A stretch of DNA of 64,000 nucleotides from Pelagibius sp037652055 (lineage in GTDB: Bacteria > Pseudomonadota > Alphaproteobacteria > Kiloniellales > Kiloniellaceae), in assembly GCF_037652055.1 (NCBI RefSeq), contig NZ_JBBKAH010000002.1, positions 1,054,001 through 1,118,000 on the forward strand, read 5' to 3'. The notes under the pieces are model-generated. The model was given only the letters and a program-made list of their open reading frames with translations, was not told the DNA's origin and searched no databases. Both the position numbers and the translations under genes were made by a program. This document shows positions 9,973 to 18,481 of the stretch, in pieces (within the stretch, counting starts at the first letter, position 1; every line of letters begins with the position of its first letter).

Positions 9973-9987
9973 TGGCACGCGGATTGC
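9973..9987 (+). promoter_or_regulatory. Sigma-54 promoter of the psp operon
   Basis: TGGCAC-N5-TTGC matches the -24/-12 consensus, with GG at 9974-9975 and GC at 9986-9987 separated by the required 10 bp. The predicted transcription start is near 9999. It faces the psp genes, and the cognate activator pspF is divergent, so control by PspF and RpoN is strongly implied. Confidence 0.85.
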
Positions 9988-10059
9988 CAATAGTTATGGC
10001 GGATGGCCGAAAAGCCCCAAGCCAAGAACACCACCAAGCCAGACAGAGAGCGCACGACG

Positions 10060-10275
10060 ATGAATCGCTGGAACGACACTTCCGACTTTCGCACCTCCGG
10101 CCCCACTTCTTCTGGGCGTGCCGGCCCGGGGCGAGAGTTTTTTGGCCGAGCCTGCGGCGGACGGGAAGGCTTCGACCGCTGGGTCGAGCGCACCCGGCTC
10201 TATCTGAGGAGCCGCACCGCCGATCACTGGCTGATGTTCATCGCCGGATTGCTGCTCGGCGCCCTCTTAGTCTAA
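10060..10275 (+). CDS. Small C-terminally anchored membrane protein of the psp operon
   Basis: A 71-residue protein that is hydrophilic and glycine/arginine-rich for about 50 residues, then ends in one hydrophobic helix (WLMFIAGLLLGALLV), a tail-anchor topology. An in-frame ATG at 10003 would give 90 residues, but it lies only about 4 nt after the predicted sigma-54 transcription start, so 10060, with AGAGAG upstream, is preferred. It is the first gene of the operon, before pspA. I do not recognise the family. The position suggests a membrane-stress role with PspABC, but no function can be assigned. Confidence 0.65.
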   Translation: MNRWNDTSDFRTSGPTSSGRAGPGREFFGRACGGREGFDRWVERTRLYLRSRTADHWLMFIAGLLLGALLV

Positions 10276-10365
10276 GTCGCAAGACCTGACCCCAAATGAT
10301 CAACACGGTGCCCTTGCACCAGTCACCACCGAGATAACCGAGACAGACGATAAGGACCGACAACA

Positions 10366-11058
10366 ATGGGTATCTTCTCCCGCCTCGCCGACATCATAAA
10401 TTCCAATCTCAATTCCATCCTTGATCGGGCCGAGGAGCCCGAGAAGATCATCCGCCTGGTCATTCAGGAGATGGAGGACACCCTTGTCGAGGTGCGTTCC
10501 ACGGCGGCCAAGACCATCGCAGAGAAGAAGGAGGCCAACCGCCGTCTGGCCCGCCTCGCCGAGGCACAGCAGGGCTGGCAGGAGAAGGCGGAGCTTGCCC
10601 TCTCCAAGGGCCGCGAGGATCTCGCCAAGGGCGCCCTGGTCGAGAAGTCGAAGCTGGCCGAGGCGGCCGCGATGCTGCGGGAGGAACTGGAAGAACTGGA
10701 CGCCATGCTGCAGCAGGACGAGGCGGACATCGGCAAGCTGGAGAGCAAGCTGCGTGAGGCCAAGGCAAAGCAGCAGTCGCTGGCTGCGCGCCACGAGACC
10801 GCCAGCTCTCGCCTCAAAGTGCGCCGCAACCTTTACGATGGCCGCGTCGACGATGCCTTCGCCCGTTTCGAGCAGGTCGAAAAGAAGCTCGATGCCAAGG
10901 AAGGCGAGGTCGAAGCTTTCGATCTCGGCCGCGGCAAGTCGCTGGCCGAGGAGATCTCCGAACTGGCCGCCGAATCGGCCATCGAGGATGAACTGACGGC
11001 CCTGAAGGCGAAGCTTGCCCAGTCAAAGGGCGGCGCCAAGCCGGCCGGTGGCGAATAA
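10366..11058 (+). CDS. pspA: Phage shock protein A (PspA/IM30 family)
   Basis: A 230-residue protein that is almost entirely heptad-rich coiled coil, as expected for PspA (about 220 residues). The N-terminus MGIFSRLADIINSNLNSILD forms the amphipathic membrane-binding helix, followed by EDPEK-like residues EEPEKIIRLVIQEMEDTL, the conserved family signature. ESCRT-III-like PspA oligomers bind damaged inner membrane and also inhibit PspF. A TAAGGA ribosome-binding site precedes the ATG. It lies 90 bp after the small membrane-protein gene and 31 bp before pspB. Confidence 0.95.
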   Translation: MGIFSRLADIINSNLNSILDRAEEPEKIIRLVIQEMEDTLVEVRSTAAKTIAEKKEANRRLARLAEAQQGWQEKAELALSKGREDLAKGALVEKSKLAEAAAMLREELEELDAMLQQDEADIGKLESKLREAKAKQQSLAARHETASSRLKVRRNLYDGRVDDAFARFEQVEKKLDAKEGEVEAFDLGRGKSLAEEISELAAESAIEDELTALKAKLAQSKGGAKPAGGE

Positions 11059-11089
11059 GGCGCGGCCGGGCCGGGGAGCTTAGACATCC

Positions 11090-11311
11090 ATGGACTATAC
11101 CGTACTGGGCATCCTGTTCCTCGCCGTGGTGGCGCCGATCTGGATCATCGCCCACTACACCACGCGCTGGAAGGCGACCAAGGCCCTCTCTAGCGACGAG
11201 GAGCAATTGCTCGAAGAACTGTGGAAGAACTCCGAGCGCATGGAGCAGCGCATCAATGCGCTGGAACGCATCCTCGACGCCGAGGTGACGGACTGGAGGA
11301 AACAGCTGTGA
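11090..11311 (+). CDS. pspB: Phage shock protein B
   Basis: A 73-residue protein with one N-terminal transmembrane helix (about residues 5-23), a short basic YTTRWKATKALSS stretch and a C-terminal acidic coiled coil (DEEQLLEELWKNSERMEQRI) that strongly resembles enterobacterial PspB. PspB works with PspC at the inner membrane to sense stress and recruit PspA. Its stop overlaps the GTG start of pspC, so the two are probably translationally coupled. GGGGAG lies upstream of the ATG. Confidence 0.92.
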   Translation: MDYTVLGILFLAVVAPIWIIAHYTTRWKATKALSSDEEQLLEELWKNSERMEQRINALERILDAEVTDWRKQL

Positions 11312-11751
11312 TCAGCCCGCAAAACCACCAGAACCGGCCTTCCGGGAATAGCGGTCACGGGCATCCGTCTGCCGGCCCGAAGCCGAGCCGGCTCTACCGC
11401 AATAGGGAGCGTGGGCGCATTTTTGGCGTCTGCGCGGGCCTTGCCGACTACTTCGGCATCAGCCCCTTCCTGGTGCGCATCGCGGCGGTCATCGCGGTCT
11501 TCATGTTCCCTCCGCCGACCATCATCTGCTACCTGCTGGCGACTCTGCTGATCGACCGCGCCCCGGCCTATCAGTACGAGTCGGACGCGGAGAAGGAGTT
11601 TTGGCGCCAGCTCCGCCTGAAGCCGAGCGAGAGCCTGTCACGGCTGCGCCACCGCTACCGCGAACAGGAGCAGAGGATCCGCAACATGGAGGCCTTCGTC
11701 ACCTCCTCCGAGGCCAAGCTCCACCGCGCCTTCCGCGATCTGGAAAGCTGA
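11308..11751 (+). CDS. pspC: Phage shock protein C
   Basis: A 147-residue PspC-domain protein. The core LYRNRERGRIFGVCAGLADY starts near residue 27, followed by FLVRIAAVIAVFMFPPP and a second hydrophobic stretch that form the membrane hairpin. A hydrophilic C-terminal helix follows. A GTG at 11308 overlaps the pspB stop and has GGAGGA about 9 nt upstream, which is why I chose this start over longer readings into pspB. It is the last gene of the psp operon and is followed by a strong hairpin. Confidence 0.9.
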   Translation: MISPQNHQNRPSGNSGHGHPSAGPKPSRLYRNRERGRIFGVCAGLADYFGISPFLVRIAAVIAVFMFPPPTIICYLLATLLIDRAPAYQYESDAEKEFWRQLRLKPSESLSRLRHRYREQEQRIRNMEAFVTSSEAKLHRAFRDLES

Positions 11752-11779
11752 GCTTCCATCTAACCCTTTGAATTAACGC

Positions 11780-11819
11780 AATTGCTGCGCAGCATGGAAT
11801 TTCATGCTGCGCAGCAATT
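11780..11819. terminator. Perfect 17-bp palindromic hairpin between pspC and arsI
   Basis: AATTGCTGCGCAGCATG (11780-11796) and its exact reverse complement (11803-11819) flank a 6-nt loop. The element lies between convergent genes, so it may stop transcription from both sides. No T-run follows, so it could also be a processing or protein-binding site. Confidence 0.6.
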
Positions 11820-11825
11820 CTTCGC

Positions 11826-12284
11826 TCAGACGCAGCAGGCGGTCTCGCGGCCGGCGGCCGGCGGCGTGCCGCAGGACTGGTCGCTGCAGCAAGCGACAGC
11901 CGGCAGGTCTTCGCCGTAGACGACCGCTTCGCCGTGACTGTGGAAAGTCTCCCAGGCGATTCCCTGGGGATCATTCACCCAGGCCTTGTGGGAGCGGGCG
12001 TAGCAGCAGGTCGTGTCCTTCTGCTCTACCAGGCGCGCACCGGAGGCGGCGAGCCGCCCGGCGACCTCGCGCAGTTCGGCCTCGTCTTCGACCTGGATGC
12101 CCAGGTGATCGAGGCCTGCTTGGCGGGCGCGCTGGGACATGGCGAAGTTCACCCGCGGGTCGTCCAGCATCCACTTGGCGTAGTCGTGCTTCAGGACAGC
12201 GGGGGCGCCGCCGAACAGGTTGGTATAGAAGTCAACCGAGGTGGCGAGATCGTCGACGCTGAGATGGACGTGAAGGCGCTTCAT
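11826..12284 (-). CDS. arsI: ArsI-type C-As lyase (CadI-like VOC dioxygenase)
   Basis: A 152-residue vicinal-oxygen-chelate protein. It shows the ArsI signature: a Cys93-Cys94 pair in TTCCYA for binding trivalent organoarsenicals, plus candidate Fe(II) ligands at His5 or His7, His60 and Glu112. ArsI cleaves the carbon-arsenic bond of methylarsenite and aromatic arsenicals. The C-terminal tail is cysteine-rich (ACCSDQSC ... ACC), as in several ArsI proteins. Its ATG overlaps the arsR stop by 4 bp, so the two form one operon. CadI, the cadmium-induced homologue, is the main alternative label. Confidence 0.85.
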   Translation of the reverse strand: MKRLHVHLSVDDLATSVDFYTNLFGGAPAVLKHDYAKWMLDDPRVNFAMSQRARQAGLDHLGIQVEDEAELREVAGRLAASGARLVEQKDTTCCYARSHKAWVNDPQGIAWETFHSHGEAVVYGEDLPAVACCSDQSCGTPPAAGRETACCV

Positions 12285-12631
12285 CGGGCGGACTCCTTAG
12301 GGCTTGAAGGGGGTGTGCTGAGGGCTGCGGTCCGTGGTGCCGTGCAGCGCCCGCCGCAGCAGTTCTCGGTGAGATAGGCGACCAGGCTGCCCATCGCCGC
12401 AAAGTCGGCAGCATAGATGAGAGAGCGGCCCTCGCGCCGGCAGGTGATCAGGCCCGCCTGGCGCAGTTCTTTCAGGTGGAACGAGAGGGTGGCCCCCGGC
12501 AGGGCGAGCCTCGTGCCGATGTCGCCGGCTGCCAGCCCCTCCGGCCCGCCTTCGACCAGCAGGCGGAAAATGTCCAGTCGGCTTTCCTGCGCCAAGGCAG
12601 CCAAGCCCGCGAGGGCGTGAATCTTTTCCAT
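12281..12631 (-). CDS. arsR: ArsR-family metalloregulator
   Basis: A 116-residue winged-helix repressor. The recognition helix region LPGATLSFHLKELRQAGL and the wing CRREGRSLIYAADF are typical of ArsR/SmtB proteins. Cysteines 91, 92 and 96 (ENCCGGRC) lie near the C-terminal dimer helix, as in the CC...C trivalent-arsenic sites of AfArsR-like regulators. Cys64 is also present. It should repress the arsR-arsI operon until arsenite or methylarsenite binds. The start is ATG at 12631, next to a dyad that overlaps the predicted promoter. Confidence 0.88.
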   Translation of the reverse strand: MEKIHALAGLAALAQESRLDIFRLLVEGGPEGLAAGDIGTRLALPGATLSFHLKELRQAGLITCRREGRSLIYAADFAAMGSLVAYLTENCCGGRCTAPRTAALSTPPSSPKESAR

Positions 12632-12633
12632 AA

Positions 12634-12666
12634 TTCCAGAATATTAGAAATGAAAAGAGAGATCAA
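12634..12666 (-). promoter_or_regulatory. arsR promoter and putative ArsR operator
   Basis: On the minus strand, TTGATC (12666-12661), a 17-bp spacer and TATTCT (12643-12638) form a plausible sigma-70 promoter. The imperfect dyad TTCCAGAATATTAGAA (12634-12649) covers the -10 region, as expected for a repressor site. The predicted transcription start falls at or near the arsR ATG (12631). Confidence 0.5.
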
Positions 12667-12699
12667 GAACACTCTTCTTGTCAGAACGGAGATCCGCCT

Positions 12700-13224
12700 T
12701 CAGCCGTCCTGACTGCTGCGCGCCAGGGAATAGACGAGGATCTGAGTGACGGTCTGGCCGTCCGCGGAGAACGGCAAAAGAATGCCGTATTCGGACCGCC
12801 AGCGACCCTCGGGCGAGACGAACTCGGATACCTGGTAAAGATGCGTGCGCCCGGTGCGAATGCGCTCGTAAACCGCCAGCGCTTCTTCCGGGCTGGACCA
12901 GAAGACGCCGTCCTGCACCAGCTTGCCGGTTGGGTCGTGGCCGCGCAGGCGCACTTCGTCGGTGCCCACCACGCGGTAGCGGTAGATGCCCATGCCCTCG
13001 TCATCCACGCCCTCGACGTCGACCAGCAGGATGCTGGAGAGATGGCGCGGCACCGCCTCGGGCTGGAAGTCGGCGCGCTTCGGCATCGGGCGGCCCTGCC
13101 GCAGACTGTCCCAGTAGGAGAAGATCTCGGCGATCCGCAGCGGGCAGTCGGCGAGGAAGTCGCGGCCGGTGCTTTGGGCAGAGACGGCAGGGCGCGGCCT
13201 GGGCGTGTCGTCTTTCAGCGCCAT
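12700..13224 (-). CDS. PAS_5-family PAS-domain protein
   Basis: A 174-residue soluble protein resembling the single-domain PAS_5 family found mainly in alphaproteobacteria. It has the family's opening (a short helix with YWDSLRQGRPMPKRADF), the central YRYRVVGTDEVRLRGHDPTGK core and the final YGILLPFSADGQTVTQILVYS strand. There is no output domain and no transmembrane helix. GGGGGAA lies before the ATG. It is divergent from the large sensor kinase gene, with about 120 bp of shared upstream DNA. Its ligand and partner are unknown. Confidence 0.8.
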   Translation of the reverse strand: MALKDDTPRPRPAVSAQSTGRDFLADCPLRIAEIFSYWDSLRQGRPMPKRADFQPEAVPRHLSSILLVDVEGVDDEGMGIYRYRVVGTDEVRLRGHDPTGKLVQDGVFWSSPEEALAVYERIRTGRTHLYQVSEFVSPEGRWRSEYGILLPFSADGQTVTQILVYSLARSSQDG

Positions 13225-13347
13225 GAACGATTCCCCCTGGCCCTCCGCTTACATCCTGTCAGAGGGCCCTCCAGCGGCCACCGATGGCTGCGATCCGAGG
13301 CCGGATAAGCAAAAGGCTTAATTCACAGTTAACCAATACATTGTTAG

Positions 13348-15714
<2,367 letters not shown>

Positions 15715-16026
15715 CAGCCAAGCAGCGCCTTCTGGGGCTCTTACGGATTTCCTCCCTATCTATCCCGAAATCGCCGCAAAAAGGCCACAGTCCCTTTCCA
15801 GGTTGGCCGGCACCGCCTTGCGGCGCTGCATCGCCGCGGGTCGGCAGGTGAAATCGGCGGCTTGCTCCCGGGTTGAGCGTCTGCTTTGGTAGCCCAGTGG
15901 GTTCCTTATCCCGGCCGCCTTGTTATCGAGGCGTTCGGGGGGCAGGCTGACATGGGGAAGGGGCCCGGCAGCGCCACCGGCGCAAGCCACGGGTATCGTA
16001 GAGAGGGATATTAAAAGTCGACGGCC
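15715..16026 (+). other. Intergenic region upstream of chvI
   Basis: No gene was found in these 312 bp. The sequence has several short GC-rich dyads (for example CCGC-ctt-GCGG near 15813-15823) and an AGAGAGGGATATTAAAAG stretch shortly before the chvI ATG. It presumably carries the chvIG promoter, but I could not place -35 and -10 boxes convincingly. Confidence 0.4.
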
Positions 16027-16731
16027 ATGCAGGATACCATCGCCCTGGTCGATGACGACCGCAACATTCTGACCTCCGTTTCCATCGCCTTGGAGGCCGA
16101 GGGTTTCAAGGTGCGCACCTACAACGACGGGGCCGAAGCGCTGCGCGGCATTGCCGCCAATCCGGTCGATCTGGCGGTGCTCGACATCAAGATGCCGCGC
16201 ATGGACGGCATGGAGTTGCTCGGTCACCTGCGCAAGTCTTCCAACCTGCCCATCATCTTCCTGACCTCCAAGGACGACGAGATCGACGAGGTACTGGGCC
16301 TGCGTATGGGCGCGGATGACTACATCACAAAGCCGTTTTCCCAGCGTCTGCTGATCGAGCGCATCCGCGCCCTGTTGCGGCGGGAGAAGGGCGGCGAGGA
16401 TGCCGAGGGCGGCAGCGAGACAGCGGAGGCGCCCGTCGTGCGCGGCGAACTGACGCTCGATCCGGCGCGCCACCTCTGCAGCTGGAAGGGGGGACGCATC
16501 AATTTGACGGTGACCGAGTTCCTCATCCTGAAAGCTCTGGCGCAGCGCCCCGGTCATGTGAAAAACCGCGACCAGCTGATGGACGCGGCCTATGGCGAAT
16601 CGGTTTACGTCGATGACCGCACCATCGACAGCCACATCAAGCGGCTGCGCAAGAAGTTCCGCGACGTCGACGACAGCTTCCAGCAGATTGAAACGCTCTA
16701 TGGCGTCGGTTACCGCTACCGGGAAGCCTGA
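16027..16731 (+). CDS. chvI: Response regulator ChvI (OmpR/PhoB family)
   Basis: A 234-residue regulator. The receiver domain has the acidic pocket DDD at residues 9-11, the phospho-acceptor Asp53 in LDIKMPRMDG, Thr80 and Lys102. The OmpR-type winged helix (about 135-232) contains LTVTEFLILKAL and DDRTIDSHIKRLRKKF, close to known ChvI/ExoI proteins. With ChvG it controls responses to acid pH, envelope stress and exopolysaccharide in alphaproteobacteria. chvG follows directly, and the pckA gene of the same conserved neighbourhood lies about 9 kb upstream. Confidence 0.93.
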   Translation: MQDTIALVDDDRNILTSVSIALEAEGFKVRTYNDGAEALRGIAANPVDLAVLDIKMPRMDGMELLGHLRKSSNLPIIFLTSKDDEIDEVLGLRMGADDYITKPFSQRLLIERIRALLRREKGGEDAEGGSETAEAPVVRGELTLDPARHLCSWKGGRINLTVTEFLILKALAQRPGHVKNRDQLMDAAYGESVYVDDRTIDSHIKRLRKKFRDVDDSFQQIETLYGVGYRYREA

Positions 16732-16786
16732 GCTGCACGGCAGGGCGCGGCGGCGCGCCGATAGCCTGGAGGGGCAGGGCACCAAC

Positions 16787-18475
16787 ATGTTGCGGCGGCA
16801 GAACGGCGAAGGCGGCAGGGCGGCGGGCAAGCGCGCACGCCAGACCGAGTCCCGCGCCGACGAGACGTCGACGACCCGGCCGCCGCGGCGCCACTCACGC
16901 GGCTGGCGCTCGCCGTTGGTCCGCCGCATCCTCACGATCAACGTCCTGGTGTTGGCGATTCCGGTGCTCGGCCTGATGCATCTAGACCAGTACCGCAACA
17001 GCCTGATCGCCGCGGAGATCGATTCGCTGCGCATCCAGGCCCGCGCCTTTTCGCTGTCGCTCGGCTCGACGGCGGTCGTCGCAACCCAAGTGGGCGATGA
17101 GCGCCTGCTACCCGAAGTGACGCGCAACCTCATGCGCGTGCTGCTGGTCGACACCGGCGTGCGTGCGCGCATCTTCGCGCGCTCCGGTGAAATCCTGGCG
17201 GACAGTTTCGTTCTGGGCGGACCAGGTGGGCAGGTGCAGATCCAGACCCTGCCGCCGGACCGGGACGGCGGCTTTGGCTTGCTGCGTCGCCTCTTAAATC
17301 TCGCCATGCAGTGGTTGCCCGGCAAGGACAGCTTCCCGCTCTACCGGGAAGCGCGCGAGCAGAAGGCGGCCGATTACGATGAGGTGATCGGCGCGCTAGC
17401 CGGCCAGAGCCCCGGCATGGTGCGCCTCGACCGCCAGGGCCGCCTGGTGCTCTCCGTCGCGGTCCCGGTGCAGCGGTACCGCCAAGTGCTGGGCGCCCTT
17501 ATGCTGTCGAAGGACGGCGCCGTGGTCGACGCTGCCGTCGACGACCGCCGGCGCGACATCCTCATCGTCTGCGGCGTTGCCCTGGGCGTCACCGTGCTGC
17601 TGTCGTTCTACCTCGCCGGCACCATCGCGCGGCCGATCCGCCGCCTGGCGCTGGCTGCCGACCAGGTGCGCTCCGGCAAGGGCCGGCAGTTCGAACTGCC
17701 GGACTTTACCCGCCGCGGCGACGAAATCGGCGATCTTTCCGATTCGCTGCGCGCGATGACCGAGGCACTATGGCATCGCCTCGACGCCATTGAGGCTTTT
17801 GCCGCCGATGTGGCGCATGAGATCAAGAACCCACTGACGTCGCTGCGCAGCGCAGTGGAAACCGTCGCTCGTGTGGAAGACCCGGAGCAGCAGAAGAAGC
17901 TGATGTCGATTATCCTCGACGATGTGCAGCGCCTCGACCGCCTGATCAGCGATATTTCCGACGCCTCGCGGTTGGATGCCGAGCTGTCGCGCGCGGAAAC
18001 CGATATCGTCGACATTGGCGGGCTGTTACGCGCGCTGGTCGCCGTGCAAGAGGCCGGCGAGCGTGCCGAAGCGCCGCGCTTCCAGCTCGACGTGCTCGAC
18101 CACCAGGACCTCTCGGTGCCGGGCATCGAAGGCCGCCTCGGGCAGGTGTTCCGTAACCTCATTTCCAATGCAGTGACCTTCTCGCCGCCCGGTGGCACCA
18201 TCCGCCTCGCCGCGCAACGCCAGGCCGGCGACGTGGTGGTGTCGATCTCCGACGAGGGCCCCGGCATTCCGGAAGGCAAGCTGGAGGCTGTGTTCCAGCG
18301 TTTCTATACCGAGCGGCCCGCGGGCGAAAAGTTCGGCACCCACTCCGGCCTTGGCCTTTCGATCTCCAAGCAAATCGTCGAGGCGCACGGCGGCACCATC
18401 CGCGCGGAGAATCGCGGCGATCCGGAAGGCCGGGTCTGCGGTGCCTGCTTTACCGTGCGCCTGCCGGCCGACTAG
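16787..18475 (+). CDS. chvG: Sensor histidine kinase ChvG
   Basis: A 562-residue kinase. A basic N-terminal stretch precedes TM1 (about 44-66), a periplasmic sensor domain of about 190 residues, TM2 (about 258-281), HAMP, a HisKA domain with His344 in AHEIKNPLTSLRSAVE, and an HATPase domain (about 440-555) with DEGPGI and SGLGLSI. HAHEIKNPLTSLRSAVET-like H-boxes are characteristic of ChvG/ExoS. I chose the ATG at 16787, preceded by GGAGGGG, because upstream in-frame codons lie inside chvI. In the known system the periplasmic repressor ExoR holds it inactive; no exoR is visible here. Confidence 0.92.
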   Translation: MLRRQNGEGGRAAGKRARQTESRADETSTTRPPRRHSRGWRSPLVRRILTINVLVLAIPVLGLMHLDQYRNSLIAAEIDSLRIQARAFSLSLGSTAVVATQVGDERLLPEVTRNLMRVLLVDTGVRARIFARSGEILADSFVLGGPGGQVQIQTLPPDRDGGFGLLRRLLNLAMQWLPGKDSFPLYREAREQKAADYDEVIGALAGQSPGMVRLDRQGRLVLSVAVPVQRYRQVLGALMLSKDGAVVDAAVDDRRRDILIVCGVALGVTVLLSFYLAGTIARPIRRLALAADQVRSGKGRQFELPDFTRRGDEIGDLSDSLRAMTEALWHRLDAIEAFAADVAHEIKNPLTSLRSAVETVARVEDPEQQKKLMSIILDDVQRLDRLISDISDASRLDAELSRAETDIVDIGGLLRALVAVQEAGERAEAPRFQLDVLDHQDLSVPGIEGRLGQVFRNLISNAVTFSPPGGTIRLAAQRQAGDVVVSISDEGPGIPEGKLEAVFQRFYTERPAGEKFGTHSGLGLSISKQIVEAHGGTIRAENRGDPEGRVCGACFTVRLPAD

Positions 18476-18481
18476 CCGGTC

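Noticed and set aside
10003..10275. Longer 90-residue reading of the first psp-operon gene
   Set aside because: Its ATG would lie about 4 nt after the predicted sigma-54 transcription start, leaving no room for a ribosome-binding site.
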